Source: a virus
Reading direction: 5' to 3' (one strand)
Length of the DNA: 27,852 nt
Virus record (IMG/VR): IMGVR_UViG_3300049856_000152
Location: 1 to 27,852 of that record
The notes under the pieces were generated by a model, which made no database searches, was not told the origin of the DNA, and saw only the letters and a list, made by a program, of their open reading frames with translations. The translations under genes and the position numbers were made by a program. Positions 17,441 to 24,524 of this stretch are shown in pieces (the stretch's first letter is position 1; every line of letters begins with the position of its first letter).

Positions 17441-17745
17441 GGTGTTTTCACCCCTCGCGTAGCATTTAACGACACCGATGCTTGTCCGGCCAACATCCAT
17501 TTAATTTGCGCAATGTCGGTTTTTACCGATGATAACTGCTCTCTAATCTCATCGATCTTTTTATCTTTTTCAGTATCGTTTTTCTTGAGTGTTTGTACGT
17601 CCAAGTACACCACGGTCCCCCATATCGCAGCCAGTGCGATAGCGCAAGCCAGCGCCCATAAGAGATGCAAGGGCATCTTGACTTTGGTGTTTGGGCTGAG
17701 TGCGGCAACAGCATCGGTTTCCGCTTTCGATGGGTCGTATTTCAC
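17437..17745 (-). CDS. Single-TM, coiled-coil membrane protein (candidate i-spanin or holin-like)
   Basis: A 102-residue protein starting at GTG 17745, two bases after the upstream stop. Residues ~25-50 form one strong transmembrane helix (LHLLWALACAIALAAIWGTV). A charged coiled coil follows (LKKNDTEKDKKIDEIREQLS, then VKTDIAQIKWMLAGQ). The end resembles XhlA-type and other small phage lysis-associated proteins with a V-K-x-D-I-A-x-I-K motif. It is coupled by ATGA to a lipoprotein gene. An i-spanin or a holin-associated protein fits best. The N-terminus would face the cytoplasm if the coiled coil is periplasmic. No endolysin is adjacent. Confidence 0.5.
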   Translation of the reverse strand: MKYDPSKAETDAVAALSPNTKVKMPLHLLWALACAIALAAIWGTVVYLDVQTLKKNDTEKDKKIDEIREQLSSVKTDIAQIKWMLAGQASVSLNATRGVKTP

Positions 17746-17747
17746 AA

Positions 17748-18077
17748 TTATGCTTCTGACGTAGAGGTTGGTTCAACCAGAAGCGGTTTGAGATCACCAC
17801 GCGCCATACGAATCGTCACATCTCGTAGAAGCGCATAGAGCTGCAACACCGTTGGGTCAAAAGCCAAGTCCTTTAGCTCATAGCCAATGGGCGGAACGTT
17901 TTCTATAATAGGCTGTTTGCCCACACGTTCGATAAGATTGGCCAGGGTCATGTCTAACCGCCAACCCGGTGTGCCTTCTGCGTCAGGCGTGCCGCGTCGC
18001 GAAATGACGATATTATCGATTAGCGTGGTGGTGGTAATTTCAACGGTGTCAGTTGAAACAATGTCGGGTTCGGTCAT
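17748..18077 (-). CDS. Hypothetical protein downstream of fibre gene (109 aa)
   Basis: A 109-residue acidic protein (MTEPDIVSTDTVEITTTTLI at its start) with a Thr-rich beta N-terminus, then IDNIVISRRGTPDAEGTPGW and a helical end (LDMTLANLIERVGKQ, VLQLYALLRDVTIRMARGDL). There are no membrane or catalytic motifs. Its ATG overlaps the fibre gene's stop (ATGA), and the TM/coiled-coil gene begins 2 nt after its own stop. It could be a fibre chaperone or a small tail protein. Neither is supported by a recognisable motif. Confidence 0.55.
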   Translation of the reverse strand: MTEPDIVSTDTVEITTTTLIDNIVISRRGTPDAEGTPGWRLDMTLANLIERVGKQPIIENVPPIGYELKDLAFDPTVLQLYALLRDVTIRMARGDLKPLLVEPTSTSEA

Positions 18078-19894
18078 CGTATTCTCGTTGCTATAATGGT
18101 GCCTGCGGCAGTTGGCGAACCTGCGGCATACGTACCTTGTGTAATCAAGTAAAACGTGGTTGTCGTAGAGATGTTTATCGCGCCGGTGGTTGGTACTGTC
18201 AACGTGTGAAACGCCGAAGGGATAAGCGCCGCAATGGTCTGCATGGCGGTGTTTAACCCCGTTGTCCCCAACGTAGCGCTAACCGTATTGATAGCGCAAT
18301 AAATATTAGTACTATTCGTAAATCCCGTTGCGCCGCTGCTGAGAACAACAAAACCTTTCATATCCCAAGCGCCGGGGGGAACTAAAAGAGACGTTACGTT
18401 AGTCGTTACCCCCGTGCCGCCTAGCGCCGTGGCGGAAACCGTACTAACAAGCTGTTCACCGACTTGCCCGCTTACCGATGCGGTTCCGTTTTGAACGCCA
18501 GCAATCACGTTCCCTGAGAACGTACTGCCAATGGTGCCAAGTTTGCAAACACCCTGAACTTGTAGATTATTAGCGCCTGGGCTTGTCGGTGAGGATCCAA
18601 CGTACCATCCACCATCTGCATAAATTTTTCCGACGGATCCCAAGAAAGTACCAGGGTTAGCTTCCGTCACAAAACCAAAATTTATAAAACCAACAGATGC
18701 TGGCCCCGCAGCGCCAAATATCGTAAATTCATAAAATCCGCCTCCTACGTCAGTGCCAAGGCCCATGTGGGAGGTATTTGATTGATATAATTCAATTTTG
18801 CGGCCCGGGTTTGCGGAAAACGTTAGCGAGCCAGTCGCCATTCCCGGATTTGTCGCGACTGAGGTTCGCAGTGCCGGACAAGAAAGGTATCCGCCAACGT
18901 TTAAATCACCGCCTGCCCCAATACCTCCGGTGACGACCAGAGCGCCGGTGGTTGGACTCGTCGAGCTGGTAGTATCTGCAAGGGACGTAACGCCCCCTAC
19001 GTTTAACGTTCCAGAAGTCTTTACCGCCCCCGCGACGTTAAGCGCTCCGCTAACGCCAACACCACCGGCAACGATCAAAGCACCATTGGAAGGAAGCGTA
19101 CTTGCTGTGGCATTTGGTAAGGTGACCACACCTTGCATAGTAACACCAGAAATACTCAACCCAGACCGCGTAAAAATTAATCCTGCTCCAACCGACGAGT
19201 TTGTGTCATCTAAAAGGCGCAAACTGAAAGTGGTTCCTGTACAGAACCAATCCCACGTCTTATTGTTTACCGCTGCGCTCGTGGCGGTTAAGCCAAGTGA
19301 AACGTTTCCACTACCCGTTAAAACTACTGCGGAATTTGTGCCGACTCCGGTAGCTGAAAAGTTTTGCGATACCGTAAACGTTTGTGCGATTTGCAATCCC
19401 GCGACGGTTATGGTAGCGTCGGGGAAGGTTGCCGTTCTTGGGGCGGTAAGCGTTCCCGAAAAAGAAAGCGGGCCCCCGGATACCGTTTCTTGTAATTGGC
19501 TACTGCCGAGGAGCGACGGCGAAACCCATTTTGTCAAGCGTGCGGCAGTTCCGGTTCCGTTAAGAAAACTTATCTTTGGGTCTAGTAAATCCGCATTTCC
19601 ACCAGGAATTACCGTTGTTTGACAAACGGGTACGCTATTTTGTAATAGCGTTACCGTGTGCGAAACGGTGTCCAGATTAGCGAAGTAGACGTTTTTTACA
19701 ACGCGACGTGGCCCTACTCCGGGGGAGGACGCGACAACAACAGGGGCGGTACCATTACAAGCAACTTCGTTGCCGCCTTCGATAATGGTCGTGTCTGTGA
19801 CATCCGCGTAAGAAACCACGAGCGTCGGCTGTGTCGTCGTTGCCGCTGCGGCCAATACGGCAGTTAGGGTCTTCGGATCTATAAGGACGATCAC
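18074..19894 (-). CDS. Fibre-like virion protein with GALVVxGGxGxxGxLNVxG repeats
   Basis: About 606 residues from the GTG at 19894, chosen because it forms a GTGA overlap with the upstream stop and has GGAG nine bases before it; the frame could also begin at TTG 19909. Repeats of the type GALIVAGGVGVSGALNVAG and GALVVTGGIGAGGDLNVGG are visible mid-protein. This motif recurs in fibre-like structural proteins of many phages. The rest is Thr/Ser/Gly/Val-rich with little charge, typical of beta-helical fibres. It is probably a trimeric fibre or head fibre. No chaperone or collar domain is visible at the C-terminus, which ends in AAGTIIATRIR. Confidence 0.7.
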   Translation of the reverse strand: MIVLIDPKTLTAVLAAAATTTQPTLVVSYADVTDTTIIEGGNEVACNGTAPVVVASSPGVGPRRVVKNVYFANLDTVSHTVTLLQNSVPVCQTTVIPGGNADLLDPKISFLNGTGTAARLTKWVSPSLLGSSQLQETVSGGPLSFSGTLTAPRTATFPDATITVAGLQIAQTFTVSQNFSATGVGTNSAVVLTGSGNVSLGLTATSAAVNNKTWDWFCTGTTFSLRLLDDTNSSVGAGLIFTRSGLSISGVTMQGVVTLPNATASTLPSNGALIVAGGVGVSGALNVAGAVKTSGTLNVGGVTSLADTTSSTSPTTGALVVTGGIGAGGDLNVGGYLSCPALRTSVATNPGMATGSLTFSANPGRKIELYQSNTSHMGLGTDVGGGFYEFTIFGAAGPASVGFINFGFVTEANPGTFLGSVGKIYADGGWYVGSSPTSPGANNLQVQGVCKLGTIGSTFSGNVIAGVQNGTASVSGQVGEQLVSTVSATALGGTGVTTNVTSLLVPPGAWDMKGFVVLSSGATGFTNSTNIYCAINTVSATLGTTGLNTAMQTIAALIPSAFHTLTVPTTGAINISTTTTFYLITQGTYAAGSPTAAGTIIATRIR

Positions 19895-20406
19895 GAGGCC
19901 ACGCTCCAAGCATAGGCACGAGATTGCGCCCGTATGTTTGTAAGCGATGACATACTTACTGTCAAGGCGTCGATCTGCGTTTGTTGCGTAGCGTCAACAG
20001 CGAGATTGGCAAGGTTGTTCGATGCGACAACCGCAGTAAGCGTTGTTAAATCGGTTTGAATCTGGTACAGCGTTGACGTATTTGACGTGTCACTTGCACC
20101 TCCGGCAAAAGACGGGGTGTTGACTAAGAGAGACGTCGTTGAGGTGGCTTTACCAACCAGCGGTGTGCCATTTACGATAAGATCGCCGGTAGGGCCTACA
20201 CCATAAAGCGCGCCCGCCGTAAGGGCTACGAGTCCGTCGATCTCCCCGGCAGTTGCAACCGTAAACGTATCAAGTCCCGTAACTCGCGAAATGACGCCGT
20301 GGGCTTGCTCCCCCGCACGGCATCGTCTCCACAAGCCCCCGTCAGTGACAACTGCCGTTAGCTTTGCAAAGCCATGGGCCGTCTGTGCCTGACGGGTTTC
20401 AGTCAT
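19891..20406 (-). CDS. Structural protein with coiled-coil C-terminus (171 aa)
   Basis: A 171-residue protein (MTETRQAQTAHGFAKLTAVV at its start). The N-terminal two-thirds are beta-rich and uncharged (TFTVATAGEIDGLVALTAGA, GDLIVNGTPLVGK). The C-terminus (about 110-160: LYQIQTDLTTLTAVVASNNL, AVDATQQTQIDALTVSMSSL) has heptad-like hydrophobics and may form a trimeric stalk. It starts by TAATG overlap with the upstream gene and ends by GTGA overlap with the fibre gene. It is probably a base or adaptor for the fibre that follows. The family is not recognised. Confidence 0.6.
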   Translation of the reverse strand: MTETRQAQTAHGFAKLTAVVTDGGLWRRCRAGEQAHGVISRVTGLDTFTVATAGEIDGLVALTAGALYGVGPTGDLIVNGTPLVGKATSTTSLLVNTPSFAGGASDTSNTSTLYQIQTDLTTLTAVVASNNLANLAVDATQQTQIDALTVSMSSLTNIRAQSRAYAWSVAS

Positions 20407-20996
20407 TACCGTTCGCCAGCAGGAATCAGCGTAACCGCAGCGACACCGGCAGTACTGAAATCGCGACAGGTAATCAGCGTCGGGGTATTAGCCGTCAACG
20501 CAGCGCCAGGGATCTGGACGATGGTGGCTGGATCAGGCACGATAACTTCAACGACTTGACCAGCGGTTGGAGCCGTACCAAAGGTGACAGTCGTGCCGTT
20601 GATCTTCCACTGCGTACCCGTAGGGGTAGCGTCCGAACCCATGCGCTGGCGGGTAACGCCATTCGACTGGTATTGCGGAGGGAAAGTAAGCGCGATTGCT
20701 TCCAGGTAGTTGATGACCGTCAGCGACGCGGCCACCGTGGTCGGATACGTCACGCCGGTAGCGGCGGTCGGCAGTGTGAAAGCAACCGCAGCACCGTCAC
20801 CGACAAAACGGAAAACGCGAGCGGCGGTTTGCGTACCAGGATGGTTGACACCGTAGAAAGTGCCCGCACCCGTCGAGGTAGCGATAGCTGGTTGGCCCGC
20901 ACAGATCGACGCCATACGGCGTGACCAGACTGGCGCATTTGCGGAGAAAAGGCCAATCGTGGTTACGATATTGGCAAGAGGAGCATTCAAGGGCAT
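20406..20996 (-). CDS. Structural protein, first gene after the promoter-like gap (196 aa)
   Basis: A 196-residue protein with a short N-terminal segment (MPLNAPLANIVTTIGLFSAN) and a beta-rich, low-charge body (FRFVGDGAAVAFTLPTAATG, QWKINGTTVTFGTAPTAGQV). It is likely a virion surface or fibre-base protein. It is the first gene after a 77-nt gap that holds promoter-like hexamers, and it has a GGA about 10 bases before the ATG. Its stop is TAATG-coupled to the next gene. I cannot assign a family. Confidence 0.6.
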   Translation of the reverse strand: MPLNAPLANIVTTIGLFSANAPVWSRRMASICAGQPAIATSTGAGTFYGVNHPGTQTAARVFRFVGDGAAVAFTLPTAATGVTYPTTVAASLTVINYLEAIALTFPPQYQSNGVTRQRMGSDATPTGTQWKINGTTVTFGTAPTAGQVVEVIVPDPATIVQIPGAALTANTPTLITCRDFSTAGVAAVTLIPAGER

Positions 20997-21013
20997 GGTG
21001 GTTTTCCGTGCTT

Positions 21014-21048
21014 GGGTGAAGCTGCACTATAACGAAAAAAAAATGTTT
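21014..21048 (-). promoter_or_regulatory. Candidate sigma70-type promoter for the structural genes
   Basis: On the minus strand, TTGTTG, a 17-nt spacer containing a run of nine T, and TATAGT lie in the 77-nt gap between the terminase and the next gene. The -10 matches the consensus at four of six positions and the spacer is optimal, but the -35 is weak. It is one of the few non-coding gaps in the late operon, which supports a regulatory role. Confidence 0.4.
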
Positions 21049-21073
21049 CAACAACTTTTTTATAACGTATACG

Positions 21074-22609
21074 CTACCAGCTATTTGACCGCAATCCGGG
21101 TACGTTTTTGCCAGAAGAGCGGCGTGATTTGAAAACGTCGTCCATGTACACTTCGCCTTTTTTCTTCCAAGAGGGAATGACGACGGAAGGAGGAAGCGGG
21201 CGACCGATGTTTTCAATACACAACGCCCCAAGTGCAAGTGCGTCGACGGCATCGTCATCGCCGGTTGTCTCGTCGCTGAACGAAAGCATGTTCGGTATCA
21301 GCTCTTCGTGTACCGTGGGCTGGTCGGGGAAATAGAACTTACCCGCTTCCATCAAGCCGCGTAATGCATGCGCAACCACCATTTTGGAGGAGCGCCGGGC
21401 CGTACGGTCGATGGTCAAATAGAAATCTTCTTCCGCCATTTCGCGATCAAAGAGCGGATTCAGCGCACCTTGAATAGGGCCTTTCTCGGTGGCTAAGACA
21501 CGCGCATTATGCTTCTTAGCTAACGCGATGGTAAGCCGCACGATTTCTAAGGATCCCCAGCGCCCCCAGTGAAACGTATCCATGACGTAAACGCTTCCTT
21601 GGTGATCAACACCGAGGCAGAAGATCGCTGTCTTATCGCCACGATTTGATTCCGTTACCGCATAGTCAGCGCAGATGAGGTAGGTCAAATCTTCGGGAAA
21701 TTCTTTCCAGTATTTTAAATGGTCTTTCTTAAAGAAGGCCCCGCCCTCGACAATAGGTGTTTGCTGATACATGGCAAACCAATCGCGGCTTCTCCCATTA
21801 GATACAAGATCCGCTTTAATGCGGATCAACGATTCGCGTGGCCAACGCGATGGCACCAACGCTTCGCCTTTTTTGCGTTTAAGCGGATCAGCATCGTCCT
21901 CTTCGGCTAAGGCGGGATAAGAAAGCACCGTCCACTTAGAAGCGTTTGGATCTTTCTTTGATGCCGATATGAGCCGTGCCGCTAAATCGTCGGGGTGCCA
22001 ACGTTGGTGCATAAGCAAAATGCCTCCGCCTGGGGCTAACCGAGATTGCAGATTAGCCATGTACCAACTGAATAACGCCTCGCGCTCGACTTCCGATAAC
22101 GCTTGTTGAATCCCAGCCACTGGATCGTCAACAATCCCGATGGTACAACCTTTTCCTACGACCTGCGTGCCGACGCCGAGTGCGACATATCCGCCGTTCT
22201 TGGTCGTACGGATATTCATCGTCGAATTACGCGATGGGTCCGGTGAAAATCCTTGGAACGTATCCTGGTACATTGGTGCGTTCAGCCGATTACTGACCCA
22301 AAGACCGAAGTCCTTAGCAAGTCCGTCGGTTGCGGAAGCGGCAATGATCTCCCAATCGGGATGCTTACCAATAACGTACGTTGGAAAGTTTCGTGATACC
22401 ACCTCGGATTTGCCCGATCTCGGGGGTGCAAAGATCATCAAGCGCGGACTTTTCTTTTCTTCACACGCTTGCAAGAATGCATCTAGGTAGTCGCATAGTT
22501 GCGTTTGAAACGGGTCAAAGATAAATTGATCATCCATACGACGAATGTACCCGGCCAGTGACCGGGTAGCTAATTCACGCCGCACAAGCTCGTGCCGAAT
22601 GGCGTTCAT
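21074..22609 (-). CDS. terL: Terminase large subunit (packaging ATPase/nuclease)
   Basis: A 511-residue protein with both terminase domains. ATPase: Walker A APPRSGKS (61-68), Walker B TIGIVDDP (156-163) and coupling motif GILLMHQRWH (196-205). Nuclease (RNase H-like): first acidic residue in LICADYAVTE (D315), second in VLATEKGP (E375) and third in the GDDDAVDALALG cluster (450-461). It cuts concatemeric DNA and drives it through the portal. It overlaps the 54-residue ORF upstream by ATGA. The length is normal and all key residues are present. A putative small subunit lies three genes upstream. The portal is unusually distant, about 6.4 kb further on. Confidence 0.95.
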   Translation of the reverse strand: MNAIRHELVRRELATRSLAGYIRRMDDQFIFDPFQTQLCDYLDAFLQACEEKKSPRLMIFAPPRSGKSEVVSRNFPTYVIGKHPDWEIIAASATDGLAKDFGLWVSNRLNAPMYQDTFQGFSPDPSRNSTMNIRTTKNGGYVALGVGTQVVGKGCTIGIVDDPVAGIQQALSEVEREALFSWYMANLQSRLAPGGGILLMHQRWHPDDLAARLISASKKDPNASKWTVLSYPALAEEDDADPLKRKKGEALVPSRWPRESLIRIKADLVSNGRSRDWFAMYQQTPIVEGGAFFKKDHLKYWKEFPEDLTYLICADYAVTESNRGDKTAIFCLGVDHQGSVYVMDTFHWGRWGSLEIVRLTIALAKKHNARVLATEKGPIQGALNPLFDREMAEEDFYLTIDRTARRSSKMVVAHALRGLMEAGKFYFPDQPTVHEELIPNMLSFSDETTGDDDAVDALALGALCIENIGRPLPPSVVIPSWKKKGEVYMDDVFKSRRSSGKNVPGLRSNSW

Positions 22610-22770
22610 GCGCGATCATCACAAGCGCCAAGCACCGCCGACGCTACTTTCAACCACATCTCCCGCGTAGCCGGGGTAATGGCATTCCAATCAACCGACG
22701 AGCCAAGAAACGCTTCCAAAGCAATCTGCGCGTGGGTCTTATTCGCAATCCGGTATTGATCAGGAATCAT
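22606..22770 (-). CDS. Small ORF directly upstream of terminase (54 aa)
   Basis: Encodes 54 residues beginning MIPDQYRIANKTHAQIALEA and ending VLGACDDRA. It is probably helical with a Trp-rich middle (VDWNAITPATREMWLKVASA). It overlaps both neighbours by ATGA, which argues that it is translated. The length and the phrase T-x-E-M-W resemble short phage proteins found next to terminase genes, but I know no defined function. It might assist the small terminase or be a remnant of it. Confidence 0.6.
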   Translation of the reverse strand: MIPDQYRIANKTHAQIALEAFLGSSVDWNAITPATREMWLKVASAVLGACDDRA

Positions 22771-23198
22771 GCTTTTGCTTTCTTAGTTGGTGCTTTGCGC
22801 TTCTTTGGTGCTTTGCGCTTCTTTGGCGCCCCTTTGGTTTTGCTATCGACGATATTAACACGGTTTTCAATACCCGACAAGCGGTCTTTAAGCCAGCCGT
22901 ATTCGCGCATAATAAACTTTTCAGATTCCCCGAATAAGGAAGCGCGACGATGCGCGTCCGCAGCTACGGCATTAATTTCCGGTATTTGAATTTTAAGCGC
23001 ATCAATGCGGGCGTTTATATCTTCTTGTAACGTTTGAATTTCTTTTGTGTGATCTCCCTTTATTTGTTTTTGCAGTTCGTGGTGGCGCATGTCAACTTGA
23101 GCAAAGCGTTGTTCTAGTTCTGTAATCTTAGCGAGGTGTTGCTGTTGTTGATTGGCGAGAGCGCGTTCAAGCGCTTCGATGCGAGATTTATAAAACAT
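22767..23198 (-). CDS. Coiled-coil protein with Lys-rich repeat tail (143 aa)
   Basis: A 143-residue protein, almost all helical. Residues 1-75 form a coiled coil (KSRIEALERALANQQQQHLA, KITELEQRFAQVDMRHHELQ), a second helical segment spans about 85-120, and the last ~20 residues are a strongly basic repeat, KKRKAP-KKRKAP-TKKAKA. The repeat arises from two exact 18-bp tandem copies at 22789-22824. A basic tail of this kind suits DNA or RNA binding. It has a good Shine-Dalgarno (CAGGAG, 6-7 nt before the ATG). Its position between the possible small terminase and TerL makes a packaging accessory conceivable, though this is untested. Confidence 0.65.
   Translation of the reverse strand: MFYKSRIEALERALANQQQQHLAKITELEQRFAQVDMRHHELQKQIKGDHTKEIQTLQEDINARIDALKIQIPEINAVAADAHRRASLFGESEKFIMREYGWLKDRLSGIENRVNIVDSKTKGAPKKRKAPKKRKAPTKKAKA
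22789..22824 (-). repeat. Two tandem 18-bp copies encoding KKRKAP
   Basis: GGTGCTTTGCGCTTCTTT occurs twice back to back (plus-strand reading) with no mismatch, followed by a partial third copy beginning GGCGCC. It lies in the 3' part of the coiled-coil gene and encodes a basic tail. Identical copies suggest recent slippage, so copy number may vary between related phages. Confidence 0.9.
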
Positions 23199-23225
23199 GG
23201 GGTTGCTCCTGATTTATAGTATACG

Positions 23226-23810
23226 TCAAGGTTCTAAAAGGTCGAGGAGTTCGGCGTGTGTCAACTCCTTTAACTGATCGGGACCGTATTCGGAAGCCTT
23301 GCGCCGTCCGCGGTCCACACGCTGCACGACATCCTGGTAGTCCGTAGCTTTTGCATCCGGAAGCGCCTTATTGGCCAGGAATTTAATCAGATCAATCTTA
23401 TCCCGCGAGTTCAACGGAGTGCCGGTCAAATCTCCGGTCGCAATTGCCCGCGCCGCCAATGAGAACAGGGCGCGTACATCGATCGACGCCCGTGCTACCT
23501 CGGCTTGATTGGATTGTTCTGCTAAGGAGGTGAGTCTTTCGGGTGTCAGCACCAATTCCGTGGTGCCGGTGTCAAAAGGCCGATTCTGCGAAAACGCCGC
23601 AATAGCTTCCCGCGTGTGCGGATCAATGCGATCAAATAGGTCCATCTCCGTCAGCTCAACCAACGCTTGCGGTAGGCACTGCCGCAGCTTGTTGATCTCC
23701 AGCTTGGTAACGTCGACCTCCCGCCATGCGGGCCACGGCTCAATGATATTGGATTCGAGGCTGTGTGGCCACTTAGTACGGTCAGCCGGTCGGCGGATGT
23801 ACTCCTTCAT
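23226..23810 (-). CDS. Possible terminase small subunit
   Basis: A 194-residue protein. The N-terminal part (MKEYIRRPADRTKWPHSLES, then DVTKLEINKLRQCLPQALVE) and a helical C-terminal half (RALFSLAARAIATGDLTGTP, RDKIDLIKFLANKALPDAKA) are of the size expected for a small terminase. The latter phrase resembles the L-x-A-I-x-x-L-x-x-K-A-L-P pattern common near the end of such proteins. It lies in the first operon position that could hold terS. The ATG overlaps the upstream ORF's stop (ATGA) with no Shine-Dalgarno of its own. No helix-turn-helix is obvious, so the assignment is tentative. Confidence 0.4.
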   Translation of the reverse strand: MKEYIRRPADRTKWPHSLESNIIEPWPAWREVDVTKLEINKLRQCLPQALVELTEMDLFDRIDPHTREAIAAFSQNRPFDTGTTELVLTPERLTSLAEQSNQAEVARASIDVRALFSLAARAIATGDLTGTPLNSRDKIDLIKFLANKALPDAKATDYQDVVQRVDRGRRKASEYGPDQLKELTHAELLDLLEP

Positions 23811-23989
23811 CAGGGCATCAGCTCAGGAATATGAAAAGTAATATTGCTAACAGAAACGTTTCCATGCGTCCTCCCTTCAAGTTGTAGGATAAGCCGCCGT
23901 ACGTGTTCTTTGATGGTTGCCTTATGCGCTTCTGGAACCCGCATCGTGAGTACAACCAGCGTATCTTGATAATGGCGTGCTCTTCCCAT
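23810..23989 (-). CDS. First ORF of the late operon (59 aa, hypothetical)
   Basis: A 59-residue frame starting MGRARHYQDTLVVLTMRVPE and ending NITFHIPELMP, whose TGA overlaps the next ATG. No Shine-Dalgarno precedes the ATG at 23989. Promoter-like hexamers upstream would start transcription almost at that ATG, so it may be leaderless, or start at an internal ATG (23944). The central stretch TIKEHVRRLILQLEG is a plausible amphipathic helix. A second small frame with a strong ribosome-binding site lies inside it (23818-23865). The function is unknown. Confidence 0.45.
   Translation of the reverse strand: MGRARHYQDTLVVLTMRVPEAHKATIKEHVRRLILQLEGRTHGNVSVSNITFHIPELMP
23818..23865 (-). CDS. Nested 15-residue hydrophobic ORF with strong RBS
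   Basis: In a different frame from the 59-residue ORF, an ATG preceded by GGGAGG at 5-6 nt opens METFLLAILLFIFLS, then TGA. The peptide is almost entirely hydrophobic and would span a membrane. The Shine-Dalgarno is among the best in the operon, while the overlapping frame and the next gene lack one. It may be a leader or coupling peptide, a membrane micro-protein, or chance. The peptide is too short for sequence-based proof. Confidence 0.3.
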   Translation of the reverse strand: METFLLAILLFIFLS

Positions 23990-23993
23990 GTTG

Positions 23994-24025
23994 GTATGGT
24001 ATACCTTATTTTGTGTGGGTCAATA
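23994..24025 (-). promoter_or_regulatory. Candidate late-operon promoter
   Basis: On the minus strand TTGACC, a 16-nt spacer and TACCAT precede the first late ORF. The -35 matches consensus at five of six positions and the -10 at four of six. The predicted start is within 1-3 bases of the ATG at 23989, which would make that message leaderless. A late activator or other sigma could use a different site. Confidence 0.35.
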
Positions 24026-24193
24026 GCGTTTTGTGTGCTTTATATTGTATACTTTATTATTTGGGATGGGGGTGTATTTTGTATGCGCATGTCAACATGT
24101 ACGTAAACCAAATCACAAATAACCCTCCCGGCACACCCCACACCACCCAACACAAGCCATTATTCCATATCAACCCCTATTTATATTGACCCA
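24016..24193. repeat. Inverted pair TATTGACCCA flanking the divergent region
   Basis: TATTGACCCA occurs on the plus strand at 24184-24193 and on the minus strand at 24025-24016. Both copies continue with (T)CACA, giving about 14 matching positions with one inserted base. Each contains a TTGACC -35-like element pointing outward. Between them lies CATGTCAACATG (24088-24099), with 5-bp inverted arms. The arrangement suggests a shared operator or a pair of divergent promoters. Confidence 0.5.
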
Positions 24194-24294
24194 TCACACG
24201 CATATTTTGTACGCTAGTAGCATAGTTTATCCGCACATGTGTTTGTATGAACCTAATAAACCTGGTTTAAGAATCGATTTATTTGCTACTATCG

Positions 24295-24384
24295 CAACAG
24301 TTAGACTAACGGTTGAACTTTTACTATCGGTTTAAACCTCTGTGTAACAATGGTTTATAGACCGTTAGTACCGTTAACCGTTAG
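24295..24384. repeat. Left iteron block
   Basis: Copies of AAC(C/A)G(T/A)TAG: CAACAGTTAG (24295, +), CTAACGGTT (24307, -), ACTATCGGTT (24322, -), ACCGTTAGT (24361, +), a partial ACCGTTAA (24370, +) and AACCGTTAG (24376, +). The first four have the same orientation series as the mirrored right block. Confidence 0.7.
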
Positions 24385-24463
24385 ATTTTATTTATGTAGA
24401 TATCGAAACAGGGGTAAGTAGGAGGGTAAAGAAATATTGACATACCGAAAGAGAGAGGTAATT

Positions 24464-24516
24464 AGGTATTAGAATATATAGTCATTTATACCCTTATTAT
24501 TATATATCTAATACCT
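24464..24516. repeat. Long imperfect hairpin in the AT-rich core
   Basis: AGGTATTAG plus ATATATA on the left and TATATAT plus CTAATACCT on the right form 16-bp arms with one bulged A at 24473 and a 20-nt loop. Nearly all pairs are A-T, so the element could melt or extrude easily. It lies between the two iteron blocks, as an unwinding element would. Confidence 0.65.
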
Positions 24517-24524
24517 ATTTAAAT

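Noticed and set aside
17437-17745. Firm assignment as holin
   Set aside because: One transmembrane helix plus coiled coil fits an i-spanin or XhlA-like protein equally well, and no endolysin is adjacent to decide.
18798-19622. 274-aa plus-strand ORF opposite the fibre-like gene
   Set aside because: It is antisense to a repeat-rich structural gene, Pro/Val-rich with no motif and no RBS context. Low-charge fibre genes often leave the opposite strand open.
20364-20924. 186-aa plus-strand ORF opposite structural genes
   Set aside because: Arg/Ser/Asp-rich shadow product. The minus-strand genes there have overlapping start/stop coupling and sensible composition.
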